Shown: one piece after another, positions 10,330 to 20,214 of the stretch
Layout: each line of letters starts with the position of its first letter
Numbering within the stretch: position 1 is the first letter of the stretch
NCBI RefSeq assembly: GCF_000281045.1
Contig: NW_008246118.1
Span: forward strand, 234,127 to 298,126
DNA from: Saprolegnia diclina VS20
Taxonomy: Eukaryota; Oomycota; Saprolegniomycetes; Saprolegniales; Saprolegniaceae
DNA: 64,000 bases
Reading direction: 5' to 3'
The notes under the pieces: model-generated
What the model was told of the DNA's origin: nothing
Databases searched by the model: none
What the model saw: only the letters and a program-made list of their open reading frames with translations
Made by a program: the position numbers and the translations under genes

Positions 10330-12283
10330 CTAGATAAAGTGGAGGCCGAGACCGAGCTGCGCACGCTTGACGCGGTCCTAATGTACACATTATGTTTAGT
10401 TTGAGGACAAAGGACAATATCACGTACGCCCGCGAGGGACTTGAGCACCCACGAGTAGTTGGCTTCGAAGCGGCCAAAGCGCGTGCCCATGACGACACCG
10501 ACGCCGGCCGCCGCGCGCGTTTCGCTCAAAAGGTTCTTCATCCACGCGCGCTCGTCGAGGACGCGGTCCCAGCTCATGAGGCTGCCAGCGTTGCAAAAGA
10601 CGTGGCCGCGGACCCCCAAGATCTACATGCCATCAGATTCGCGCATCTCAAATTCAATCGTACCGCCAAGAGCGGCAACGGGAACGGGAACCCCAGGCTC
10701 GCGCACGCACTGTAGTAAAACTCGCCGCCGAGCGCATCGCCGGTCGCGACACCGCCATCGTCCGGGTTGGCCCGCGGACCCACGCCCTACGACCGGTAAG
10801 AAGAATACGTCAACATGTGCGGACAAGTACCTTGTGGTTGAAGCCGCGCAGCGTGAGCGGGCCACCGAGGAAGAAGCGGTCCGAGATGCGCGCGGGCTGG
10901 TGGCGGTCGCTGCCGTACGACTTGACCGCGCCTGTGTGACGCACGACGCGTCAGACTCAGATCATAGTGGGAAATGATGCTGCGTACCAACGCGCGACGA
11001 GAGCGAGAGGTTGAGGATCGGGTGGTTGTACGCCACGGGGCCGATCGGGTAATGGCGTTGCACTTCGACTTCGCCCTTGACAAACTAAAAAACAGAATTT
11101 AATACACTGCAATTTCGCGCATTTCGTCGTACGTTGACGTCGCCCCAGAGCCCGGCCACTTCCAAGCTACGCCACTTTGTATTGGCCTTAGCTACGTCAA
11201 AACGTCGTACCTCGTGCGCAAAAGCCGACCGGCCGTCGGGAGCGCCGTGTCATTGCGTTGGTCATCGTTGTAGACATACTAGGAAGAAGTTAGTCCAAAC
11301 GAGCTAAAGTGGGTTTGATACCTTGATGCTGCTCTTGGTTGATGGTTCGGCCTCGGCCATGATGCTGGGCGACGCAGCGTACGTCGACGGGATCTTCTTG
11401 TTGCGGACCGGCACAATGTCACGCCAGCCAAGGTTGAGGGCGAGCTGTATCGACCATACAGTTAGACCTCGCAGGCGGATAAGAATAAGAACACCTCGTG
11501 GCGGGACTCGTCGTCCGTGAGCGAGACAGTGCCACCGCGGAAGCGTTCGTGGTACGAGCTGAACCGGTCGTGGTTGAGCACCTCGTTGACCGCGTTGGCG
11601 TTGAGCCAGAGAGGCAGCCCCAAAAACTTGGGCTTGTGGTACGACGCCTTTTGCGTGTCGCTGCCAAACTGGCCGTGCGACGCCGAGAGTTCAATGCGCT
11701 CGGCGTGCCCCAGCGGGTTGGTCAGCGTGCACGTCGTGTTCTAAGTTCATAGCCTCATGACGTCTGCGATGAGCGAGCGACCACTGTACCGCCGTGCCTT
11801 CGTGCCCGTCCGAGTTGACGCCGGCGTACACGGACGCCATGCCCAGCTCCTTGACCGTGATCGTCACGTCCGCCTCGTTGCGGTTGCCACCCGGCGCTAA
11901 GCCCACCGAATGAATCCACTGCCATGTGCATCATGATCGCACCAGTGTCGATCAAGATGTCGACCGACTCGAAGATGCTGAGGTTGCGCAGCTCCTACGC
12001 ATGCTTCGCATGCTGCCACAAGCACAAAAACGCAGCGCACCTCGGCGGCGTGGTTCAACGACTCGGCGACGCCAGCGAACGAGCTCGCAGCGTACGCAGC
12101 CTACACAGTCGGGCGTGGCCATCCTCTTGTTGCAAGCCTACCTGCAGCTCATGCTCAAAGATCTCGGGGCTAGGCAGCCATGAGAAGACGATAAGGCGCA
12201 TGCGACGGCTACCTCGTGCGCTTGTTCCCGCGGACAGTGACCTGCCGAATGCGCAGCGGCGGGCTTTCGCGACGGGCGTCCAT
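10330..12283 (-). CDS. SAM50: Sam50/SAMM50-type Omp85 outer-membrane assembly protein
   Basis: Roughly ten short exons give about 500 residues. The N-terminus (ATG at 12283) reads MDARRESPPLRIRQVTVRGN, then KRTSPEIFEHELQ, a single POTRA-like beginning. It continues NHAAEELRNLSIFESVDILI, then DTAPGGNRNEADVTITVKEL, matching the Sam50 POTRA strand order. The later exons give barrel strands, including SDRFFLGGPLTLRGFNHKGV, GGEFYYSACASLGFPFPLP, LGVRGHVFCNAGSL and GTRFGRFEANYSWVLKSLA. The last strand is KRAQLGLGLHFI, ending in the aromatic/hydrophobic beta-signal typical of the family. Sam50 inserts beta-barrel proteins into the mitochondrial outer membrane. The last TAG codon is at 10330-10332. 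A plastid Toc75 homologue is unlikely in a plastid-less oomycete. Confidence 0.85.
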
Positions 12284-13287
12284 GCTGCTGCGATTTTTTA
12301 TCCGCCACCAACCTCCGGCCCGTATCCGGTGGATTGCGCACCGCATCCGGATGTTCAGTGGCTAAAAGCACGCACATTGCACGCCACGCCGACATCGAGT
12401 CCTGAATCAAGTTTGTGCAGGCACCGTAGCGTTGAGCTCTGGTAGCTCTGGCACAACACGTCGCCGCATTCGCACGCCTGGGATATTGGGCCAGCTTGGA
12501 CCGAAGGCGGTGGTGTGTTTTTAGATGGCCCAAGGCTCCCAAAGACGTGGCTACCGTGCGCATCACCGCGATGCACGGTGGGCGGAGCCGACTCCCGAAT
12601 GCACCCAACTCCCATGACCATAGCGAGCTTCTTCTTTGACCATTCGACCAAATTCATTCGACGCCGCCATGAATGAATACGTAACCATGCGCAGTGGCGC
12701 GCGTCGGAGCAATCACATGTAATGGTCGGCCGATGCCGCTGTATTGCCTTCTTCAAGTACGGTCTCGGCCGCGTTTGTGCCAGATGGCGGACGAGCAACG
12801 TCAAGCGCCGTGGACCGCACGTCCACGCCCAGACCCCCATAGCCACCGTACTTTTCTCCATGGCATGTTGACTCCTAGCTAGCAATCGATGCAGATGATG
12901 CCGACAGTTCACGCGCCGTGGAGCGTATGGATGGCCACGTCCTCGAGCGTGGCGCTGCCCACGTCATCCCACCCTGGGCAGAGGTTCGCTACTTGCTTAA
13001 GCGAATTCCACGTCAGCAGCGCCATCCCGATCACACTGGCGCCGCTGTGCCCGCGTATTTGCAGCCGGCGAGAGCGCACCAGCCTATGCCGCGAGAGTCC
13101 ACGGCCACGCCTTGCCCGAGGTAAAGGGCGGCCCGACGCACGCACGCATGGACGCGCCAAGCACCGCATGGGCTGTCTCCAGGCCACCAATCAGGAACAG
13201 CGGCGCGTGCCAGCTGGTCTGAAGCAAGGTCGTCCCAAGCCTCAGTCATTTGAGCATTGGTCGTCGAAGAAGAAGACGAAGACGCTC
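12284..13287. other. Intergenic stretch with unexplained coding-like patches
   Basis: This is about 1 kb between the divergent Sam50 and TLC gene starts. Minus-strand frames at 12912-13249 contain protein-like patches (CVRRAALYLGQGVAV, GHSGASVIGMALLTW) in different frames. I could not join them through plausible splice sites. The segment at 13243-13258 (gtcatttgagcattgg) resembles an oomycete initiator 30-45 bp before the TLC start codon. Confidence 0.35.
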
Positions 13288-14390
13288 ATGGCCGGCTTCA
13301 AACCCAACGTCTTCCTCCACGTGCCGATCGTGATCGCGTACTTTGCGCTCATCGGCGTCGTCGTGCACCTCCTCGACAGCGCGTACCTCCCGCTGCTCAT
13401 TGCGTCCGTCCTCGGCGTCGCGGTCGCGATCCATGTGACCAAGGGCTTCTTCCGCGTCTTCGGCGGCTGGCTCTCGGCCAACTACCTCCGCCACCTCGGC
13501 GACCCGCTCCGCAAGCCAATTGCTATGAAGAAGTTCTGCGACCAAGGCTGGTTCCTCGTGCTCCACACGGTGCTGACGCTCGCGGAGCTCGTTGTAATGG
13601 CCGACGAGACGTGGTGGCAGGACACGAGCAGCTGTACGTATACTCAATGTCGCTTCGTGTGCTCATGATTGTCGATTAGGCTGGGACTACACGTCGGTGA
13701 CCGGCGCCTTCCCCGCCTACAGCAGCGCCGTGCACACACTCTACGTGTTCCAGCTGGTACGACTACGATCTGAGAGACTTTGCTTGACGCTCACGATGCG
13801 AATGACATTAGGGCATGTACATTTACGTGGGATTTTCGTGTGAATTCCTCGAGGAGAAGCGCAAGGACCACCTCGTCATGATGGGCCACCACGTCGTGAC
13901 GATCTCGCTCATCATCTGGAGCTACGCGGTCGGGTACCTCCCGATCGGCGTCATCGTCATGTTCTTGCACGACATCTCCGACATCCCGCTCGACTTTCTC
14001 AAGATGGTCAACTACCTCAAGCTCGAGAATCGCGAGGGCTGGTTCATCACCGAGTTTATGTTCGCGTTCACGCTCATCCAGTGGGTGTACTTCCGCGTCT
14101 ACCTCTTCCCGACCAAGCTCATGTACTCGACGCTCTACGAGATGCGCGCGTCGTGCATGGACCCGATCGCCGCGCTCGACTTTTCCATCTTGTTTCCGTC
14201 GCCCGGCCCGACGCACTGGCTGTGGTTCAACACGCTTATTGCAGCCCTGTACACGCTCCACATCTGGTGGACGTTCCTCCTCATGCGCCTTCTCTACGGT
14301 GTGCTCACGGTCGGCCCCAACAGCGCCAGCAAGGATGAGTACGAAGGCCACTCGTCTGACTCGGATGCGCCCAAGACCAAGCACGACTAG
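13288..14390 (+). CDS. TLC-domain ceramide synthase-like protein, copy A
   Basis: Three exons (introns of 46 nt from 13635 and 55 nt from about 13757) encode 333 residues. The N-terminus MAGFKPNVFLHVPIVIAYFA begins the first of several membrane spans. The third exon carries the Lag1 motif: an adjacent His pair in MMGHHVVTISLIIWSYAVGY, followed by FLHDISDIPLDFLK. These are the signature residues of ceramide (sphingosine N-acyl) synthases of the endoplasmic reticulum. The upstream ETWWQDT block and the central YVGFSCEFLEEKRKD also fit. The C-terminus ends in the acidic/serine tail KDEYEGHSSDSDAPKTKHD. I chose the ATG at 13288 because it starts at a natural hydrophobic N-terminus and lies 30-45 bp after an initiator-like sequence. 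A second TLC copy lies at 18416-19533. Confidence 0.85.
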
Positions 14391-15027
14391 ATCATGCCGT
14401 TAACCCTGTAAATTTGCATTTTGAAGTGTCAGCTTCAATCACACAGAGAGCAACGCTCCGCACGATGCCGGGAGAAGAGGTCTTCTCAACTCAGTCCTCA
14501 GCTGAATGATCGAGCTAGTGTCATGAAGTTGATGACCTATCCACTTGCCTCTATAGCTGCCCGATGCAAGCGAGCGATCTGGCAGCTTCGTCCAGATCTA
14601 AAAGCGCATCAAATGCCAGAAGCGCAGAGGTTCCTAGAGTCAGTCGAAAGCGAAGTTGTTGCCACCCACGTCGGTCCAAGCCCCATCATCAGCTCCGTGA
14701 CCCTGCGGTCCAGTTGAGAAACCGGACTGGACGAACACCTTCTGTGGTGTCTGATTGGTCGGATTCAATTCCTCTAAATGAGTACATTTGGAGCTTCCTC
14801 GCACCCATGTCGCACCCCGGAAAGAGGAATTTAGCGCGGCTACCATGCGACGCCCGGGTCCCTTGCGATGATGCGCACTGTGCGATGATTTGATAGTGAT
14901 GCGAATAGACGACGCAGATAGAACAGGCCATCCGCAGAGCCGGGTCGATTGACAGGGCGCCCTGTACTCATTTAAGGAAACCTAGTTGAAGGCGTGGGCA
15001 CATGACGCCAGATCCCAACTCGCCAGC
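14391..15027. other. Intergenic stretch
   Basis: A minus-strand frame ending at 14640 reads NQTPQKVFVQSGFSTG, then DDGAWTDVGGNNFAFD, before a stop. It looks like the last exon of a secreted protein or a remnant, but I find no upstream exons. Otherwise nothing is seen. Confidence 0.3.
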
Positions 15028-15561
15028 ATGCAGCCTCGCCTCATCCTCGTCCTCGCCGCGATTCTTGTCGGCGTCAATGGCCGCTCACAGTACGTCGCGC
15101 GCCTCCCCAACGGCGAGAACATCCCGGGCGTCAGTGCCATCGGCCACGTCAACCCGAGTGGTGGCGGCGCGCGCAACGCCTTTGGCAGCGACTTTGGCGC
15201 GAATGGGCTGACGTGGAACCCTGCGCTGTGCCAGCTCGACTCGGACGGCGATGGTGCGACCAACGGCGAAGAGCTCGGCGATCCGTGCTGCACATGGAAG
15301 GCTGGCGCGGCGCTCACGTCGACGGCTGCCCCGACGCACCCCGGCCTCAAGAATACGTTCACGACGGCGCAGCTGGCCTCGCTCAAGTGCGCTTTGTCCA
15401 ATAACAGCACGACGTCTCCGTCGGCGGGCGGCAGCAAATCGGACTCGAATACCGCGGCTCCGTCCGTGACGTACCCGACGCCCAAGTCCACGTCGGGCGC
15501 CGTCTCGTACACCGTCGCCGCCACAACCCTCGTCGGGGCTGTCGTCGTCGCCCTCTATTAA
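15028..15561 (+). CDS. Temptin-like secreted GPI-anchored protein, copy A
   Basis: Intronless, 177 residues from the ATG at 15028. The signal peptide is MQPRLILVLAAILVGVNG. The mature domain has the temptin pattern: YVARLPNGENIPG, IGHVNPSGGGARNAFGSDFG, LCQLDSDGDGATNGEELGDP and CCTWKAG. DSDGDGxTNGxELG is a calcium-loop-like motif, and the cysteines are placed as in temptin (the molluscan pheromone component). A Ser/Thr linker with an N-glycosylation site (NNST) leads to a hydrophobic C-terminus (AATTLVGAVVVALY) with no following charge, as expected for a GPI signal. It probably sits on the cell surface; the ligand is unknown. Its paralogue is at 16645-17217. Confidence 0.87.
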   Translation: MQPRLILVLAAILVGVNGRSQYVARLPNGENIPGVSAIGHVNPSGGGARNAFGSDFGANGLTWNPALCQLDSDGDGATNGEELGDPCCTWKAGAALTSTAAPTHPGLKNTFTTAQLASLKCALSNNSTTSPSAGGSKSDSNTAAPSVTYPTPKSTSGAVSYTVAATTLVGAVVVALY

Positions 15562-16644
15562 CTTGAAAAATGAACAATTTTGTCGGTATTGAACCCAAGT
15601 CAGAGCGTGCTAGCGTAATACGACTGGTGTGGAGAGTCGCAGGATACCCGTTCGTTGCGAACGGGCTGTCCCTATGTGCTCTGGGCACGTACGACAGCCT
15701 CGGTGGTTCCCGCTCAGACGTCGCGACTCAGACAGTGCTTCGCAAGGTGGCTCGAGCACCGTCACACCTCACCCAGCGCCAGGCCAAAGATGCGTCAAGA
15801 GGAATCCAGGCGAGCATAACACATGCGGTGACGCCATGGCCTGGCCAGTTCGCACGAAAACAATTTTTCAAAATTCCCGAGACGACCTGGGAACTCCATT
15901 TTGAGCGCCTTGCTGCTACATCGCTACTGTGTCCCGGTGAGTAGCCAAGACGCGGCTTTTTATTCCGTAGTGATGTGCGGGGAGCGGTGGTACGCTGACG
16001 TCTGAGTGCGCGTACCGGTACAGGCGCTAACGTTGGCTGCAGGAATGTGTGATCGGGTCCAACGAAGTCATCTCGCAACTCAGATGGCAAAAAAGGAGCG
16101 GCATCGGCTCCATGCGACCTGATTTCTGAGTCTATGGCGCAGCCAACCAAGTACTGAACGACGCCATGCTAGAAACTGGAACCGAGGCTGGTAACACAGA
16201 AGCAACTTCTTCAACCAGTGACCTCGTGCGCCTCGACAGCGGTCATGCACTAGCACTCAGTTCTCCGAGACTATATAGAGGTCGGGAACAGGGATACGGC
16301 AACCAAGCTTTCTTCAGAGGCGGGTGCAGTCTCGAGCCGGCGCGATGTACCCACGCCTACAGTACGTGCTTCGAATGGCACCAGCTTGCACTCGCACAGA
16401 ACGCGCCAGATTCGGGGCGAGAACTTGACCACAACAGCAAGAGCATCTATGCGACAAATGTCACTGGATCGTTCGTTTTGATGGGACCCCACGTCATACG
16501 AGTCGCACGCGTATACAAATAACAAGTTATATAGAATGAAGCGACCCACGTGGGCCCCATTCAAAACAGATGTTGTAAAGCGTTCGTCGTGATGGCCATC
16601 CCGCTCTTGCCTCATTCTGCAATTTGCCAAACGCCTCTCACACC
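15562..16644. other. Intergenic stretch between temptin paralogues
   Basis: No convincing gene is present. The longest frames (15570-15944 plus, 15728-16150 minus, 16166-16522 plus) have no recognisable domains and disagree with the strong codon preference of neighbouring genes. An initiator-type promoter lies at its right end. Confidence 0.45.
16609..16626 (+). promoter_or_regulatory. Oomycete-type initiator (core promoter)
   Basis: The sequence gcctcattctgcaatttg closely matches the oomycete core promoter pattern GCTCATTYNNCAWTTT. It lies about 20 nt before the ATG of temptin copy B at 16645, so the transcript should have a very short leader. Confidence 0.7.
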
Positions 16645-17217
16645 ATGAAGTCGGTTCTCTCGCTCGCTGCGCTCTGCCTCCTCGTGCCGTCGGCGTCCGG
16701 CTACGGCAAGTTTGTTGCCCTCCTCCCTAACGGCAACAAGGTCGCTGGCACGGCCGCGGTCGGCCACGTCGACCCCAGTGGCGGCGGCGCGCGCAACGCC
16801 TTTGGCAAGGACTTTGCCGCTAATGGCCTAGCGTGGAACACGGCGCTGTGCAAGCTCGACTCGGATGGCGACGGCGCGACCAACGGTGAAGAGCTCGGCG
16901 ATCCGTGCTGCACGTGGACGGCCGGCGCGGCCCTCACGTCGACGGCTGCCCCGACGTCGCCGGGCACGAAGGACACGTTCACGACGGCGCAGCTGGCGGC
17001 ACTCAAGTGCGCTTCGGCGCCCGGTGGCAACTCGACGGCCAAGCCTGGCAACTCGACGACGACAATTGTGACGACCAAGCCGTCGTCGACGACCGCGTCG
17101 TCCACGGCCACGACGGCTCCGTCGGCGACGACGACCAAACCCGCGGCCAGCAGCGCAGCGATCACGTCCGTGTCGTTGACGCTCGCGGTTGCCGCGGTGT
17201 GGACCGCTGCCCAGTAA
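16645..17217 (+). CDS. Temptin-like secreted GPI-anchored protein, copy B
   Basis: Intronless, 190 residues. The signal peptide MKSVLSLAALCLLVPSASG is followed by YGKFVALLPNGNKVAG, VGHVDPSGGGARNAFGKDFA, LCKLDSDGDGATNGEELGDP and CCTWTAG, nearly identical to copy A across the domain. The tail is longer, very rich in Ser, Thr and Ala with several N-x-S/T sites, and ends in the hydrophobic SVSLTLAVAAVWTAAQ, a probable GPI signal. The initiator-like element 20 nt upstream supports the ATG at 16645. Both copies lie in tandem on the plus strand between the two TLC genes. Surface-exposed GPI proteins with variable stalks are plausible adhesion or recognition factors, but the function is not shown. 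Confidence 0.87.
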   Translation: MKSVLSLAALCLLVPSASGYGKFVALLPNGNKVAGTAAVGHVDPSGGGARNAFGKDFAANGLAWNTALCKLDSDGDGATNGEELGDPCCTWTAGAALTSTAAPTSPGTKDTFTTAQLAALKCASAPGGNSTAKPGNSTTTIVTTKPSSTTASSTATTAPSATTTKPAASSAAITSVSLTLAVAAVWTAAQ

Positions 17218-18415
17218 AGAGGGCCGAGAGCACGCTGTAAATTGAATGTAATTTGTTTCTTTTCATCGTGCTTGGTCAGTGTGCATCTGAGCTAGAAAGG
17301 AAGTGATCGGCGCACCAACCTGTGCATCTGTGCGGTCGGCATCCCACTCTCCTGCTAAGGAGAATGCCTGTGCATTCGTCGTCTGCCACGCCTTCTTCAC
17401 GTCCAACGCCTTGAGACTGGAGCGATCCAGGTCCAGCAGGCGGAGGTGCGGGACTGTTGGTTGCGTGGTGGGGCACTAAGTGTAGCTCACCTCAACGCCA
17501 CTCGGCCGGGACACGGCGATGTATGCTTGCACTTGATCTTCCGGGAGACGTCCGTTGATGTGGCTCTGTATGGCCTTTGGCTGGAGTCAGTAGACGCAGC
17601 TTAGCTGGATCACTCGCCGGTGTGTAAGGCTATGTCTCTCTCGAGTGGTTCACGTTTTGGTTATGAGAGGAGAGGTGAGCGCAGAACGGTGGATAGACCT
17701 ATATGCACTGCAGTCGTATAAGATGACGGCGCGGGACGATCCAGTGCTACGCTCGACGCGACCAAGCGCCGGGCAGCCCAAGGCGGAATCGGGCATAGAG
17801 ATCTTTGAGACCACTGCACTGAGACCGGTAGCGAGACGACAAGGACGGAGCATCGACGAAGCCCACGATGTGGCAGCAGGTGGCGGCATTATCCTCATGG
17901 TCACACAACTCGCTCATCCCAAGTCGTTCGTCATGGCCGCGTCGAAGCGCAAGGTGCACGCGTACGATGTGCGTGCGCAGTGCGACTGGCAGGGACATTC
18001 GTTCAAGCCTCGCTCCTATCGCCGCGATTCCTCGGGCTCGTGGGACCTCCTCGTGGGACCTCCTGGATCGAGACATTTGTGAAGAAGATCAATAAGCTCA
18101 TGACCAAAGCAAGCCAGTACGCCCGACTACCAGTAGGTGCGCCCTAATAGCAGCAGCTACGCACTCGCACCACTTGCGCCTCGGAGCTATGTTGCTTGGG
18201 CTCCATCCTAGCCGCCAAGGTGTCTCAAGTCGCTCATGCTCCAAAAGAGGCTTATGTCTACCTACAGACTTGAGTCGGAACCCTTGGGCTCCACGCAGCA
18301 GAGCCACCCGACGTGCGACTAGCATACTCTGGGAGCGCATTTGCTGTCACCCTTGCAACCGCAGTACGCATGAGCATTTGACGCATGACGGATGGTACAA
18401 ATGCGTATAGGTTTA
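17218..18415. other. Intergenic stretch with possible gene fragment
   Basis: A minus-strand coding-like patch at about 17272-17462 reads PHLRLLDLDRSSLKALDVKK to FLAQMHTDQAR and stop. Another at about 17494-17580 reads AIQSHINGRLPEDQVQAYIA. They look like exons of one protein, but I cannot join them in frame with a credible intron and see no start. The plus frame at 17645-18082 is not convincing. Confidence 0.4.
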
Positions 18416-19533
18416 TTAGTCTTCCTTGCTCGCTTCCGAGTCGGACGACGTGCCTTCGTACTCGTCCTTGGCGGTATCGTGGACGCTGTGGGTCGTGACC
18501 TTGACCAAGAGACGCACGAGGAGAAAGCCCCACCAAACGTGCAGAATGTACAGCGTAATGAGGAGCGCGTTGAAGCCAAACCACATGGGCACGCCGGGGA
18601 AGCTCAAGATGCTGAGGTCGTGCGCGTCTTTGGGCGACATGCACGCCTCCCGGTTCTCCCAGAAGGCCGAGTTGATGAGCTTCACAGGGAAGAGGTAGAT
18701 GCGCACGTAGAACCAGACGCTGAGCACGATGGCGAAGAGACCCTCGGTGATAAAGAGCCCCGACGCGCCTTCGAGCTTCATGTAGTTGGCCATCTTGAGC
18801 AGGTCGAGCGGGATGTCCGAAGCATCGTGGACGATGAGGATCAAGACGCCGACGGGAAGGTACCCCTGCGCGTAGCTCCACGAGACGAGCGCGATCGTGA
18901 CGACGTGGTGCGTCATCATGACGAGGTAGTCTTTGCGGATTTCTTCGAGGAATTTACAAGAAAAGGCCGTGTAAATCCAAATGGCCTACGTACAAACGGT
19001 CAAAATTCCGCATTCGCAAGGCGCGAGCAAGCACGTACGAGTTGCGTGATGTATAAGAACTTGGTTAAGTACTTTTGCGTCGGGAAGTCGCACGTCACGC
19101 TCTCCGGGTTCCACACTAGAGGCCATGCATGAGCTCCCTGCCATCATCATCAGCAAAATCATCGGGACGTACTCGAGCGCGTGTCCTGCCACCACGTCTC
19201 GTCCATGATGACGACGATCTCGAGCACGGTCATGGAGGCGTGGATCGCGAGCTGCCACGACTGGTCCGTGAACTTCTTCATCGTCGTCTTCTTCTTGAGC
19301 GGGTCGCCGAGGTGCTGCAGGAATGTGCTGGAGATCCAGGCTCCGCTTGCGCGGAACGTCGCCTTGACGACGAAGATGGCCACGGCGACGACGAGGATCA
19401 TGGCGCACAGCGTCATGAGGAGGTCGGTCTCGAGGATGTAGTAGAGCGAGATGCACTCGGCGAGCAGCGCGGCCATGAGGAGGCCATCGAGCACCGGATG
19501 CGGCTTGGCGATCGAGTTGCCCCGCTTGCCCAT
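18416..19533 (-). CDS. TLC-domain ceramide synthase-like protein, copy B
   Basis: Three exons with about 330 residues, on the opposite strand to copy A. The N-terminus is MGKRGNSIAKPHPVLDGLLM. The first exon contains GAWISSTFLQHLGDPLKKK and DETWWQDT, colinear with copy A. The last exon holds the Lag1 motif, MMTHHVVTIALVSWSYAQGY followed by IVHDASDIPLDLLK, so both histidines and the HD pair are kept. The C-terminal tail KDEYEGTSSDSEASKED matches copy A in position and composition although the final membrane segments differ. The start is supported by an initiator-like element just upstream. Likely an ER sphingolipid N-acyltransferase with a chain-length preference that cannot be predicted here. 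Confidence 0.85.
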
Positions 19534-20214
19534 CGCGTTGAAAAATCGAAAATGAGGTCGGCTGGGGCTGCTGCCGTTTTTTAAATTTTCGCATTTTGCA
19601 TACAAATCTTTAGTGAGCTTCAAACACGCGCATTGTAGAGGCCCATCACGCGCGATGATTGGCTGCAATATTGGATACGGGCCGGTAATTGGTCAGCTAA
19701 TCTTTAGGGAGATTGCCATGGATGGAAGAAGATTGCCAGCTGGTCGATCGCCGCCTGTCAGAGTACACAATATGTCGGTGCACCTTCACACAGCTAAATT
19801 AGCTGCCAGCGAACCGCTAGCGCGGAACCGCTGTGGTTGAGCTTGCGCCGAGCAGAGGCGAGGGATTATGTCACGCCGCTAGCGTAAACGATCACGCCAG
19901 ATGCTTGTTGCATCAACATCAAGAACTTTTATGCGTGTGGACAGGTCCTGTGGACATGTTCGTCATCACGTCGCATGGTGCGACGAGTAGCCCGCCATCC
20001 AAGAGTTCAAGAGAAAGAGCGCGTAGAAGAGCGCGGCTTCCTGCTCTAAACCAGTCACTTGGCGCATTCTGACACTCGATGCTCCACGGAGCCTGCGCCA
20101 GTCCCACACGTCGGCACGATCGCGTACACAGACGTGCGCGCGCAAGGAAATGACAGGATCCCAGATCTTGGTCGGATCACGTGATCCGCGAGAAAGATGT
20201 TTACGCTTATGACG
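19534..20214. promoter_or_regulatory. Upstream region of TLC copy B; otherwise empty
   Basis: On the minus strand, at 19538-19558, cctcattttcgatttttcaac lies immediately before the ATG and fits the oomycete initiator pattern. An attggct CCAAT-type box is at about 19659. The rest, up to the stop of the ammonium-transporter gene, shows no gene. Confidence 0.5.

Noticed and set aside
12355-12912. 185-codon minus-strand frame between Sam50 and TLC copy A
   Set aside because: No signal peptide, domain, paralogue or codon preference like neighbouring genes; rich in residues typical of random GC-rich frames.
17645-18082. 145-codon plus-strand frame between temptin copy B and TLC copy B
   Set aside because: No domain or supporting splice structure, and poor match to local codon choice.
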